In this document: piece by piece, positions 30,594 through 38,373 of the stretch
Position numbering within the stretch: the first letter of the stretch is position 1
How the letters are laid out: each line of letters starts with the position of its first letter
Assembly: GCA_963205435.1 (NCBI GenBank)
Contig: CAUJIV010000114.1
Span: 1 to 41,597, forward strand
From: Pseudomonadota bacterium
Lineage (GTDB): Bacteria > Pseudomonadota > Gammaproteobacteria > Burkholderiales > Rhodocyclaceae
Length of the DNA: 41,597 nt
Direction of reading: 5' to 3'
Program-made: the position numbers and the translations under genes
The notes under the pieces: model-generated
Seen by the model: only the letters and a program-made list of their open reading frames with translations
What the model was told of the DNA's origin: nothing
Databases searched by the model: none

Positions 30594-31538
30594 ATGAAGC
30601 GCCTGCTCTTCCTCGCCCTGATCGGCGTCGCGGCCGCGGCGGTCGCCGGCGAGAACTTCGCCTACGTGCGCGCCGTTCCCGAGCAGGCGGATCTGGTGGT
30701 GGTCGATGCACGCCCGCAAGCCGAATGCCAGGCGAAGAGCCTGCCCGGAGCGCGCTGCCTGCCGGCCGGGGACTTTCTCGGCCCGCACCGGCGCTTGCCG
30801 GGCGCGCGCGACCTGCTCTGGCTGCTCGGCACCGCTGGACTGACGGGCGAGGAGGACGTGCTGGTCGTCGGCGGCGAAGCGCAGGCGCGCGATTTCCTCG
30901 CCGGCCTGCTCTATCTCGCCGGCCAGCGCAGCGTGAACGTGCTGGCCGAGCCGCTCGGCCGATTGCTTGGCGAGAGCGCCGCTCCCGGACGCGGCCGCGG
31001 CATGGTGCGCGAGGCGGTGTTCGCGGCGCCGATGCGCGACGAACTGCTGCTGATGCGCGACGAGTTGCGCGGCGAGCTGGCGGCATCCGCGCTGCCGCTG
31101 CTCGACGGCCGCGCCGAGGAAGAATACTGGGGCGAGCGGGCGCGCGCCGCGCGCGCCGGCCATCTGCCGGGGGCCATCAGCCTGCCGGCGGCGCGATTGC
31201 GCGGCGCGCCCGATGCGGCCGCGCCTGCGCTGCCACCAGGCCCGGCGCTGGCCTATGCCCATGACGCCTACGAAGGCCTCGCCTATCTCACCCTGCTGCG
31301 CGCCGGCCATGGCGTGGCGGCGCGGCTGTATGCCGAGGGTTGGGCCGAATGGGCCGCCGATGGCGCGCTGCCGGCCGACAGCCTGGCCTATCCCGAGCAG
31401 CCGCTGGCGGCCGTCGTGGCGGCAAGCCCGCCGCAGCCTTCGGCAGGCTGGCCTTCTGCGGTCCTGTTCGGCGCCGCCCTGCTGATCGCCGCCGCGGCCT
31501 TCGCCGGCGGCTGGCTGGCGCGGCCGAGGCCGGCCTGA
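30594..31538 (+). CDS. Membrane-anchored tandem rhodanese-like protein without catalytic cysteines
   Basis: 314 residues: signal-like N-terminus (1-19), two rhodanese-fold domains (about 20-125 and 140-265) and a C-terminal membrane helix (about 286-307) with a basic end. Domain landmarks are visible: VVVDARPQAE and LPGARCLPAGDF in the first, LLDGRAEEEYWG and GHLPGAISLPAARL in the second. The active-site loops, normally YC-x4-R, read VVGGEAQAR (91-99) and AYAHDAYEG (220-228), with no Cys, so sulfur transfer by the usual route is not possible. It may bind or scaffold sulfur proteins in the periplasm. The stop/start TGATG overlaps the next gene. Confidence 0.8.
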   Translation: MKRLLFLALIGVAAAAVAGENFAYVRAVPEQADLVVVDARPQAECQAKSLPGARCLPAGDFLGPHRRLPGARDLLWLLGTAGLTGEEDVLVVGGEAQARDFLAGLLYLAGQRSVNVLAEPLGRLLGESAAPGRGRGMVREAVFAAPMRDELLLMRDELRGELAASALPLLDGRAEEEYWGERARAARAGHLPGAISLPAARLRGAPDAAAPALPPGPALAYAHDAYEGLAYLTLLRAGHGVAARLYAEGWAEWAADGALPADSLAYPEQPLAAVVAASPPQPSAGWPSAVLFGAALLIAAAAFAGGWLARPRPA

Positions 31539-31825
31539 TGGACATCTTCTTCCATGTCGGCAGCGAGGCCGGCGCGCGCCTGCTGGCGCCGCTGGCGCAG
31601 GCCTGCCGGCGCGGCAACCACGCCTTCGCCGCCTTCTTCACCCATGACGGCGTGCGCGGCCTCGACGATGCCGGGCTGCTGGCGGCGCTGGAGGGCGCGC
31701 GCGCCGTCGTCTGCGAGGAGTCCTGGCATCGCTTCTGCGCCGGGCGGTCCTGCCCGGTCGAGCTGGGCAGCCAGACCAACAACAGCGCGCTGATGGGCGA
31801 GGCGAGGAAGGTGGTGAGCCTGTGA
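31538..31825 (+). CDS. Small DsrE/TusD-like protein (cysteine-bearing member of a trio)
   Basis: 95 residues. The opening MDIFFHVGSEAG, a helix ARLLAPLAQACRRG and a second strand FAAFFTHDGV suggest the DsrE Rossmann-like fold. Four cysteines occur: C23, C59 in VVCEESWHRF, C67 and C72. C59 lies near where TusD/DsrE have their active cysteine. It is the only cysteine-containing member of three consecutive overlapping genes, which recalls the TusD-TusC-TusB and DsrE-F-H hexamers, where one subunit bears the reactive Cys. Assignment to the superfamily is by pattern and context, not by a firm motif. Confidence 0.6.
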   Translation: MDIFFHVGSEAGARLLAPLAQACRRGNHAFAAFFTHDGVRGLDDAGLLAALEGARAVVCEESWHRFCAGRSCPVELGSQTNNSALMGEARKVVSL

Positions 31826-32103
31826 GCGCCGAGAAGAAACTGCTGGTGCTGGCCCGGCGCGACCACGCCGAGGCGATGCGCGTGGCGGCAGGGTTGACGA
31901 TTTTCGGGCATGCTGTCGACCTGGTCTTCATGGACCGCCCGGTGGAGGAGAGCGCCGAGAACGCCGCCAACGCCGAGCTGCTGGAGCTCTCCGGCATCGA
32001 GCCGCGGACGACGGTGGCGGCGATGGCCGGCGAGCTGCCGCTGCTCGACGCCGCCGGACTCGCCGCGGCGCTGGCCGCGGCCGATGGGGTGCTGAGCCTG
32101 TGA
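31822..32103 (+). CDS. Small DsrF/TusC-like protein
   Basis: 93 residues starting with GTG overlapping the previous stop (GTGA). LLVLARRDHAEAMRVAAGLTIFGHAVDLVFMDRPV (shown as LLVLARRDHAEAMRVAAG) gives the strand-helix-strand beginning of a DsrE fold, then EELLELSGI-like and a C-terminal AADGVLSL. It has no cysteine, as expected for a structural subunit like TusC. No close family is recognised. Probably assembles with its two neighbours, since all three are made from overlapping reading frames. Confidence 0.6.
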   Translation: MSAEKKLLVLARRDHAEAMRVAAGLTIFGHAVDLVFMDRPVEESAENAANAELLELSGIEPRTTVAAMAGELPLLDAAGLAAALAAADGVLSL

Positions 32104-32285
32104 AGCTGCTTGAACTGAATGCCGGTCTGTTCCCCGACGCCCAGACCGTGAGCGCCGCCCTGCGGCAGATGGAGGCGGCGCATCGCGTCGTCTCCATCGA
32201 TGTGCGGCGACGGGACATGACGGACGGAGACTGGGACGGCGTCATCGCCGCCATCCTCGCTTCCGACCTGACGATAACCCTCTGA
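32100..32285 (+). CDS. 61-residue TusB/DsrH-like candidate protein
   Basis: GTG start overlapping the preceding stop by 4 bp. The product KLLELNAGLFPDAQTVSAAL, then HRVVSIDVRRRDM and GVIAAILASDLTITL, is a small mixed alpha/beta protein with no cysteine. The end, with a late Leu-rich strand, is vaguely like TusB/DsrH, but it is a third shorter. I place it with the trio on synteny and coupling; sequence alone would leave it as hypothetical. Confidence 0.5.
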   Translation: MKLLELNAGLFPDAQTVSAALRQMEAAHRVVSIDVRRRDMTDGDWDGVIAAILASDLTITL

Positions 32286-32299
32286 GAAGGAGACAGGGC

Positions 32300-33247
32300 A
32301 TGAGAGCACATGTTTCGACGAGATGGGGCGGGCTGCTGGCGGCGCTGCTGCTTCTGCTGCTGACGGCGCGCGGCGCGCTGGCGAACGAGCCGCTGGTGTC
32401 GATCGAATGGATGAAGGCCAACCTGGGCAAGCCGGGCATCGCCATCGTCGACTTCCAGCCGCCAGCCGAGTACCTGCGCGGTCACATTCCCGGCGCCGTG
32501 AACAGCAACTACGCCAAGGATGGCTGGCGCGAGGAGCGCGCCGCCGACAAGATTCCAGGCATGTTCCCGGAGAAGCTCGACAAGCTGCTCGCCCACATCG
32601 GCAGCCTCGGCATCGACAACAACACCCACGTCGTGCTGGTGTCGACCGGCCTCAACACCATTGACATCGGCATGGCCACCCGCGCCTACTGGACCTTCAA
32701 GGTGCTCGGCCACGACAACGTTTCCGTCCTCGACGGCGGCATGCTGGAGTGGACCCGCGAGCAGGACAAGAGCAAGGCCAATCCGATGCAGGCCGGCGCG
32801 CAGAAGGCCGAGCAGAAGACCTTCAAGGCCAACCTGCGCAAGGAGATGCTGGTCAGCATGGCCGACGTCGAAAAGGCGCAGAAGAGCGGCATCCTGCTGG
32901 TCGACAACCGGCCCGAGGACCAGTACGTCGGCATCACCCGCTTCCATGTCCCGGACTACGGCACGCTGGCCGGGGCGAAGAACCTGCCGATGGGCTGGCT
33001 GCTGGAGAACGGCATGGGCCGCTTCCGCAACAAGTCGCAGCTCGAGCAGCTCTACAAGCTGGCCGGCGTGCCGACCAGCGGCGAGCAGATCAGCTTCTGC
33101 AACACCGGCCACTGGGCGACGATCGGCTGGTTCGTCTCCAGCGAGCTGCTCGGCAACAAGAAGGCCAGCATGTATGACGGCTCGATGGCCGAGTGGATGC
33201 GCCTGAACAAGGGCAAGGGCATGGACAGGAAGGTCGTGCTCAACTGA
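32300..33247 (+). CDS. Secreted tandem-domain rhodanese (thiosulfate/3-mercaptopyruvate sulfurtransferase type)
   Basis: 315 residues: Sec signal (about 1-28, ending ALANEP), an N-terminal rhodanese domain without Cys (VLVSTGLNTID at its active loop) and a C-terminal catalytic domain with C267 in SFCNTGHWATIGWF, preceded by LLVDNRPEDQYVG. This one-active, one-inactive layout is normal for two-domain rhodaneses. It moves sulfane sulfur from thiosulfate or a thiol persulfide to an acceptor, here in the periplasm. AGAAGGAG precedes the ATG. It is the active counterpart of the cysteine-less rhodanese four genes upstream. Acceptor could be cyanide, a thioredoxin, or the GGC-tailed microprotein. 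Confidence 0.92.
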   Translation: MRAHVSTRWGGLLAALLLLLLTARGALANEPLVSIEWMKANLGKPGIAIVDFQPPAEYLRGHIPGAVNSNYAKDGWREERAADKIPGMFPEKLDKLLAHIGSLGIDNNTHVVLVSTGLNTIDIGMATRAYWTFKVLGHDNVSVLDGGMLEWTREQDKSKANPMQAGAQKAEQKTFKANLRKEMLVSMADVEKAQKSGILLVDNRPEDQYVGITRFHVPDYGTLAGAKNLPMGWLLENGMGRFRNKSQLEQLYKLAGVPTSGEQISFCNTGHWATIGWFVSSELLGNKKASMYDGSMAEWMRLNKGKGMDRKVVLN

Positions 33248-33894
33248 GCGCGCCCCGCCGCATCCTCCTCGCGCTGGCCGCCGCGGCGTCGCTCGCCGCG
33301 GCGGCGGCGCAGGACGAGCACGCCAGGCGCCTCGGCGCCGAGCTTGCGGTGATGGCGGGCGACCTGCGCCGCCTGCAATCCCGTCCTGAATCCGCGCTGC
33401 AAGCCGAAGGCCTGCGCGCCCGCATGGCCGGCGCGCTGTCCTCCCTGCCGCTGCTGCTGCGCCGCGCCGGCGCCTGTCCGCGGCCGTCCGCCGGCGATTG
33501 CGCCGGCATTCCCGCCTTGCGCGCCGCCCTGGCGCGCGGCGACCTTTCTGCCGTGGCCCGCGGCCTCGAGGCCCTGCGACGCAAGCACCCCTTCGACGCC
33601 GGCCAGATCCTCGCCGGAGGGGCGACGCCGGAGCGCCTGCGCCTCGGCGCCGCCCTGCACCGCCAGGTCTGCGCCGGCTGCCACGATGCGCCGGCCGCCG
33701 ACGCGGCGCTGCCCGCGCGCGACCTGTTCGAGGAAGCCCGCCGCCTGCCGCGCGAGGAGTTCGCCGCGCGCCTGCTGCTCGGCGTGCGCGGCGACCGCGG
33801 CACCAGCTGGCGCAACCCCTTCAGCGACCTGGAACTTGCAGCGCTGCTGGCCCATTACGAGACGGGCGGCGGCGATGGCGGGGCACAACGCTGA
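33244..33894 (+). CDS. Periplasmic monoheme c-type cytochrome, probable CTG start
   Basis: About 216 residues from CTG 33244, whose CTGA overlap with the rhodanese stop mirrors the ATGA/GTGA junctions of this operon; AGGAAGG lies 10 bases upstream. The only other in-frame start is GTG 33193, which would put 17 charged residues before the signal peptide (SAPRRILLALAAAASLAAAA). The mature protein has a helical N-terminal part, two cysteines (about C78, C86) and one heme site CAGCH at about 143-147. No methionine follows the heme site, so the sixth ligand is not the usual Met. It probably passes electrons to or from the rhodanese or membrane partners. End of the operon. Confidence 0.8.
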   Translation: MSAPRRILLALAAAASLAAAAAQDEHARRLGAELAVMAGDLRRLQSRPESALQAEGLRARMAGALSSLPLLLRRAGACPRPSAGDCAGIPALRAALARGDLSAVARGLEALRRKHPFDAGQILAGGATPERLRLGAALHRQVCAGCHDAPAADAALPARDLFEEARRLPREEFAARLLLGVRGDRGTSWRNPFSDLELAALLAHYETGGGDGGAQR

Positions 33895-33904
33895 AAACGG
33901 CGGA

Positions 33905-33919
33905 TTGACGCCGCGTCAA
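33905..33919. promoter_or_regulatory. Perfect 15-bp palindrome upstream of the dehydrogenase gene
   Basis: TTGACGCCGCGTCAA: 6-bp arms with a 3-base centre, 11 bases after the cytochrome stop. A TATGAT hexamer lies at 33933-33938, so the palindrome covers the -35 area of a possible promoter for the gene at 34042. It looks like an operator; the binding protein is unknown. Confidence 0.45.
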
Positions 33920-34041
33920 CCGCGCGGCGCGGTATGATTGCCGCACGCGCCCGGGCGGCCGCATGCGCCGCGCAGCCCGCCGGACGCGGCATCGCGCCGC
34001 GCGCCCGGCCCGACCGGGCCTGACAACGGGGCTGATCAACC

Positions 34042-35019
34042 ATGAAACCGAAAATCGCCGTCACCCGCCAGATCTTCGAGGAGGTGCTCGAGGAGTTGCG
34101 CGGGCATTTCGAGGTCGACGCCAACCAGGAGGACCAGCCGCTCGAGGGCGCCGCGCTGGCGGCGCGGCTGGCCGACAAGGACGGCGCGCTGATCCTCGCC
34201 AGCGACCGCATCGACGCCGCGCTGGTCGCCGCCTGCCCGCGGCTGAAGGCGGTGTGCAACATCGGCGTCGGCTACAACAACATCGACATCGCCGCCTGCA
34301 GCGCCGCCGGCATCCTCGTCACCAACACGCCGGAAGTGCTCAACGACACCACCGCCGACCTGGCCTTCGCCCTGGTGCTGGCGGCCGGCCGCCAGCTGGT
34401 GCGCGGCGACCGCTACATCCGCGAGGGGCGCTGGCAGCGCTGGCGCTTCATGGAGTGGCTCGGGCCCGACGTGCATCACGCCACGCTCGGCATCCTCGGC
34501 ATGGGCCGCATCGGCCAGGCCGTGGCGCGGCGCGCGCGCGGCTTCGACATGAACACCCTCTACCACAACCGCACGCGCCTGCCGGCGCAGGTCGAGGCGG
34601 AGTGCGCCGCCGCCCACGTCGGCAAGGAGGAGCTGCTGCGCCGCGCGGACTATCTCGTCCTGCTGCTGCCCTATTCGGCCGAGACGCACCATTGCATCGG
34701 CGCCGCCGAGCTGGCGCTGATGAAGCCGGGCGCCTGGCTGATCAACATCGCCCGCGGCGGCATCGTCGACGACGCGGCGCTGGTCGACTGCCTGCGCCGC
34801 CAGGCGATCGGCGGCGCCGCCCTCGACGTCTTCGAGAACGAGCCGCGGCTCGACCCGCGCTTCATCGACCTCGACAACGTCGTGCTGACGCCGCACATCG
34901 GCGGCGCCAGCCGCGACACGCGCCTGAAGATGGCGCGCCTGGCGGCGCGGAACCTGGTCGCCGCGCTCGGCGGCGAAGCGCCGCCCAACCTGCTCAACCC
35001 CCAGGCGCGCCGCGCATGA
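34042..35019 (+). CDS. D-isomer-specific 2-hydroxyacid dehydrogenase (glyoxylate/hydroxypyruvate reductase type)
   Basis: 325 residues. The nucleotide-binding motif G153-M-G155-R-I-G158 begins the Rossmann domain; the catalytic trio is R238 (NIARGG), E267 (FENEP) and H285 (LTPHIGG). The opening half carries CNIGVGYNNID, standard for the family. Such enzymes reduce 2-oxo acids (glyoxylate, hydroxypyruvate, 2-ketogluconate) with NAD(P)H in the cytoplasm. A Tyr-His-Asn-Arg (YHNR) after the second strand suggests NADPH preference, since Asp is missing there. The stop overlaps the MFS start (ATGA), so the two are coupled; this pair seems unrelated to sulfur and sits between the two sulfur operons. 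Confidence 0.9.
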   Translation: MKPKIAVTRQIFEEVLEELRGHFEVDANQEDQPLEGAALAARLADKDGALILASDRIDAALVAACPRLKAVCNIGVGYNNIDIAACSAAGILVTNTPEVLNDTTADLAFALVLAAGRQLVRGDRYIREGRWQRWRFMEWLGPDVHHATLGILGMGRIGQAVARRARGFDMNTLYHNRTRLPAQVEAECAAAHVGKEELLRRADYLVLLLPYSAETHHCIGAAELALMKPGAWLINIARGGIVDDAALVDCLRRQAIGGAALDVFENEPRLDPRFIDLDNVVLTPHIGGASRDTRLKMARLAARNLVAALGGEAPPNLLNPQARRA

Positions 35020-36323
35020 TCGCGCCAGCGCTGACGCCGCGGCAGAAGCGGCTGCGCAACGTCGTCATGCTGCTGGCGCTCGGCTCCTATCTGATGTCGA
35101 TGTTCCACCGCGTCGCGCCGGCGGCCATCGCGCGCGACCTCGCCGCCGCCTTCGAGGCGAGTGCCGCCTCGCTCGGCGTGCTGGCAGCGACCTACTTCTA
35201 CGTCTACACGGTGATGCAGATCCCTACCGGCGTGCTGGCCGACACGCTGGGGCCGCGCAAGATCCTCACCCTGGGCGGCATCGTCGCCGGTATCGGCAGC
35301 CTGCTGTTCGGCCTGGCGCCGGGCTTCGAGCTGGCGCTGGCCGGACGCACCCTGGTCGGCCTCGGCGTCTCGGTGGCCTTCATCGCCATGCTGAAGCTGA
35401 TCGCCGTCTGGTACGAGGAAAGCCGCTTCGCCACGCTTACGGGCACCATGATGTTTCTCGGCAACGTCGGCACCATGACCGCCGGCACGCCGCTCGCCTG
35501 GGCGGCGCAGGGCGTCGGCTGGCGTGGCGTGTTCGTCGTCATCGGCGTGCTGTCCCTCGCCATCGGCGTGCTGTCGTGGTTCCTCGTGCAGGACCGCCCC
35601 GGCGAGAAGGCCGCGCCGGCGCCGACCGGCGCACGCGCCGACCGCACGGCCTGGCTGGGCGGGCTGGCCGCCGTCATGAGGAACCGCGAAACCTGGCCGG
35701 GTTTTTTCGTGAATGTCGGCATCGCCGGCAGCTTCTTCGCCTTCGCCGGCCTGTGGGCGGTGCCGTACTTCACGCAAGTCCATGGCATGACGCGGGCGGT
35801 GGCGTCCAATCATCTGACCGTCTATTTTGGCGGCTTCGCCCTCGGCTGCCTGATCGTCGGGCCGCTCTCGGACCGCATCCGGCGGCGCAAGCCGCTGATG
35901 ATCGGCGGCGCCGTGCTGCATGCGCTTGGCTGGTGGCTGTGGATCGTCTCGGGACAGCTGACGCCGGCGGCGAGTTACGGGCTGTGCCTGGTGATGGGCG
36001 TGCTGACGGCCAGCCTGACGCTGTCCTGGGCCTGTGCCAAGGAAGTCAATCCGCCGCTGCTCTCCGGCATGGCGACCAGCGTCGTCAACGTCGGCGTCTT
36101 CCTCGGGCCGTCGATCCTGCAGCCGCTGGTCGGCTGGGTGATGGACCGCGGCTGGCAGGGCGCCATGGACGGTGGCGCGCGACTGTATTCGGCCGCCGAC
36201 TACCGCACCGGCCTGCTGCTGATGGCCGGATTCGCCGCGTTCGGCGCCGTCGCCACCCTGTTCGTGCGCGAAACCGGCTGCCGCAACATCTGGCAGAAGC
36301 CCGCCGTCGAAACGGGCCGATAA
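35016..36323 (+). CDS. Major facilitator superfamily transporter
   Basis: 435 residues, 12 membrane helices in two halves, with the MFS loop 2-3 signature GVLADTLGPRKIL and its second-half copy GPLSDRIRRRKPLM. RVAPAAIARDLAAAF and IPTGVLADTLG are common in organic-acid and nitrate/nitrite-type MFS proteins, but the substrate cannot be fixed. Coupled to the 2-hydroxyacid dehydrogenase by a 4-bp overlap, so an organic acid (glycolate, 2-oxo acid or sugar acid) is a reasonable guess. The gene ends 197 bp before the second sulfur operon. Confidence 0.88.
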   Translation: MIAPALTPRQKRLRNVVMLLALGSYLMSMFHRVAPAAIARDLAAAFEASAASLGVLAATYFYVYTVMQIPTGVLADTLGPRKILTLGGIVAGIGSLLFGLAPGFELALAGRTLVGLGVSVAFIAMLKLIAVWYEESRFATLTGTMMFLGNVGTMTAGTPLAWAAQGVGWRGVFVVIGVLSLAIGVLSWFLVQDRPGEKAAPAPTGARADRTAWLGGLAAVMRNRETWPGFFVNVGIAGSFFAFAGLWAVPYFTQVHGMTRAVASNHLTVYFGGFALGCLIVGPLSDRIRRRKPLMIGGAVLHALGWWLWIVSGQLTPAASYGLCLVMGVLTASLTLSWACAKEVNPPLLSGMATSVVNVGVFLGPSILQPLVGWVMDRGWQGAMDGGARLYSAADYRTGLLLMAGFAAFGAVATLFVRETGCRNIWQKPAVETGR

Positions 36324-36414
36324 GCCAGGATTATCCGGCCATTGCAATCTCGATTGGCCAGCGGTTTGCGCGCCGATGCAAGGCGCCGCCATTGCTGCCT
36401 GATTAAAAAAATCC

Positions 36415-36486
36415 TTCATGTCCGCGGATCGCCGTCTAAAATAAAAAAGGCGGTGCTCGCGACCTGGACGACGCGGTGCAACCGCG
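36415..36486 (+). promoter_or_regulatory. Candidate promoter and hairpin before the DsrE2-TusA-SQR operon
   Basis: In the 196-bp gap, TTCATG (36415-36420) and TAAAAT (36437-36442) are 16 bp apart within an AT-rich patch that also has runs of A. Downstream CGCGGT and ACCGCG form a 6-bp stem with loop GCA (36472-36486). CGGAG precedes the ATG at 36520. Confidence 0.4.
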
Positions 36487-36519
36487 GGGTTCGCGCTTCC
36501 AGCTTTCCGGAGTTCGCTC

Positions 36520-36912
36520 ATGTCAGCCAGCAAGATTTGCGTGGTCGTCGTCTCGGGTTCCCTCGAGCGGCTGCAGATGGCAGCGATGGTGGCCTCGGTC
36601 GCCGCTGTCAGCGAGCACGAAGTGCTCGTCTTCCTTTCCATGAATGCGCTGCCTCATTTCGTCAAGGGCGCCGCGGCCGCGGCTCCAGCCGAGGGCGAAA
36701 TGGGCCGGCTGATGGCCGAGAAGAAGGCGCCGCCCTTCAAGATGCTGTTCGAGCAGGCGGCGGCGCTCGGCAGCGCCAGGATCTACCCCTGCTCGATGGC
36801 GATGGATGTCCTCGGCGTCGACAAGGCGGCGCTCGAGGATTACCTCGAGGAGGCGACCGGGCTGACCCGCTTCCTCGACCTGGCCAGCGGCGGCCAGGTG
36901 TGGACGTTCTGA
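36520..36912 (+). CDS. DsrE2-type sulfur carrier protein (DrsE_2 family)
   Basis: 130 residues, with the DsrE-like start KICVVVVSGSLERLQMAAMVAS, EVLVFLSMNAL, and the family motif RIYPCSMAMDVLG with C91 as probable persulfide site; C7 is the other cysteine. A hydrophobic stretch near 50-56 is weaker than in membrane-bound DsrE2. These proteins exchange sulfur with TusA, as in the DsrE3A-TusA pairs of sulfur oxidizers. It is the first gene of a four-gene operon with TusA, the SQR-like flavoprotein and the DUF1641 protein. Confidence 0.87.
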   Translation: MSASKICVVVVSGSLERLQMAAMVASVAAVSEHEVLVFLSMNALPHFVKGAAAAAPAEGEMGRLMAEKKAPPFKMLFEQAAALGSARIYPCSMAMDVLGVDKAALEDYLEEATGLTRFLDLASGGQVWTF

Positions 36913-36930
36913 CGCGACGGAGGCGGCGAG

Positions 36931-37161
36931 ATGGCTGAACGGAAGATCGTGGACGGGCGCGGCAGCTTCTGCCCAGGCCCGCTGATGGAGCTGATCGCGG
37001 CGCTGAAGACCGTCGAGGTCGGCGACGAGCTGGAAGTGCTGTCGACCGACAAGGGCTCGGCCAATGACATCCCCGAGTGGGTGAACAAGGTCGGCCACGA
37101 GTACCTGTCGACCCGCGAGGAAAACGGCGTCTGGTACATCGTCGTGCGGCGCAAGAAGTAG
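36931..37161 (+). CDS. tusA: TusA-family sulfur carrier
   Basis: 76 residues, the usual TusA length. The motif GSFCPGPLMEL gives C14-P-G-P, followed by GDELEVLSTDKGSANDIPEW, typical of TusA/SirA proteins. Carries persulfide in the cytoplasm. It follows DsrE2 by 18 bp with GGAGGCGAG as ribosome site. It is the second TusA-type protein of the window, more canonical than the one in the YeeE operon, which has a basic leader and an extra Cys. Confidence 0.92.
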   Translation: MAERKIVDGRGSFCPGPLMELIAALKTVEVGDELEVLSTDKGSANDIPEWVNKVGHEYLSTREENGVWYIVVRRKK

Positions 37162-37227
37162 CGAAGGCCCGGCGGGGAGCGCCGGCAGGCGCCAAGACGA
37201 ACAATCACCACAAGGAGGAGAGCCAAG

Positions 37228-38361
37228 ATGAGAATACTGATCGTGGGCGGCGGCATGGGCGGCACCATCCTCGCCAACAACCTGGCGCGGCGGCTGACCG
37301 GCGAACTGAAGAGCGGCAAGGCGCGCATCACCATGCTGTCGGCCTCCGAGCGGCACATGTACCAGCCGGGGCTGCTCTACCTGGCGGTGGGGCGCATGAC
37401 GCCAGACGAGCTGTATCGCGACCAGGCCAGCCTGCTCGAGCCGGGCATCGCCTTCCATGTCGATCCGGTCGAGGACTTCCAGCTCGACAAGAACTGCGTG
37501 CGCACCAAGAGCGGCAAGACGCACGAATACGACGTCATGGTCATCGCCACCGGCTCGCGCATGCATCCCGAGGGCGTGCCCGGCCTGGCGGAGAACGCCG
37601 AGACCTTCTACACCGAGGAGTCGGCGCTGAAGATGTTCAAGCGCCTGCAGGCCTTCCAGGGCGGCAAGGTGGTGATCTGCGTCGGCGTGCCGCACAAGTG
37701 CCCGATGGCGCCGCTCGAGATCACCTTCATGCTGCACGACTACTTCAAGGACCGCGGCATGGCCAACAAGGTGCAGCTGCACTACACCTACCCGATCGGC
37801 CGCGTGCACAGCCTGGAGAACGTCGCCAAGTGGGCGGCGCCGGAGATGGACCGTCTCGGCATCAAGTACGAGACCTTCTTCAACATCAAGGAGGTGGACG
37901 GCGCCAACAAGATCCTGCGCAGCGAGGAGGGCGTCGACATCCCCTACGACCTGCTCGTCACCATTCCGTCGCACAAGGGCATGGAGGTGGTGGAGAAGTG
38001 CGGCCTCGGCCAGAACGGCTGGGTGCCGACCGACCGCACCAGGCTGAACATGGAGGGGCGCAGCAACGTCTTCGTCTGCGGCGACACCACCAACCTGCCG
38101 ATCAGCAAGGCCGGCTCGACGGCACACTTCGAGGCCGACGTCATCGGCGAGAACATCGCCGCCATGGTCAAGGTGGGCACGACGGTGCGCGAATACGACG
38201 GCAAGGTGTTCTGCTTCATCGAGGCTGGCAAGGACCGCGCCACCTACGCCATGTTCAACTACGAGAACCCGCCCGATCCGAAGGAGCCGACCAGGGCGGT
38301 GCACTGGTTCAAGATGGCCTACAACAAGCTCTACTGGGTGTCCGCGCGCGGACTGCTCTGA
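37228..38361 (+). CDS. Sulfide:quinone reductase-like flavoprotein
   Basis: 377 residues, FAD-binding GGGMGG (7-12), second dinucleotide-type motif ATGSRMHP (107-114) and FAD-contacting VFVCGDTTNLP (281-291) near the end. Two cysteines align by position with the SQR redox pair: C158 in PHKCPMAP and C329 in KVFCFIEAGK. The third SQR cysteine (about 128) is Tyr here. It probably oxidizes sulfide or a protein persulfide and passes electrons to quinone. The C-terminal VHWFKMAYNKLYW could touch the membrane. Neighbours TusA and DsrE2 suggest a protein-bound sulfur substrate (inference). AAGGAGGAG precedes the ATG. Confidence 0.85.
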   Translation: MRILIVGGGMGGTILANNLARRLTGELKSGKARITMLSASERHMYQPGLLYLAVGRMTPDELYRDQASLLEPGIAFHVDPVEDFQLDKNCVRTKSGKTHEYDVMVIATGSRMHPEGVPGLAENAETFYTEESALKMFKRLQAFQGGKVVICVGVPHKCPMAPLEITFMLHDYFKDRGMANKVQLHYTYPIGRVHSLENVAKWAAPEMDRLGIKYETFFNIKEVDGANKILRSEEGVDIPYDLLVTIPSHKGMEVVEKCGLGQNGWVPTDRTRLNMEGRSNVFVCGDTTNLPISKAGSTAHFEADVIGENIAAMVKVGTTVREYDGKVFCFIEAGKDRATYAMFNYENPPDPKEPTRAVHWFKMAYNKLYWVSARGLL

Positions 38362-38373
38362 GCGGGGGCGGCA

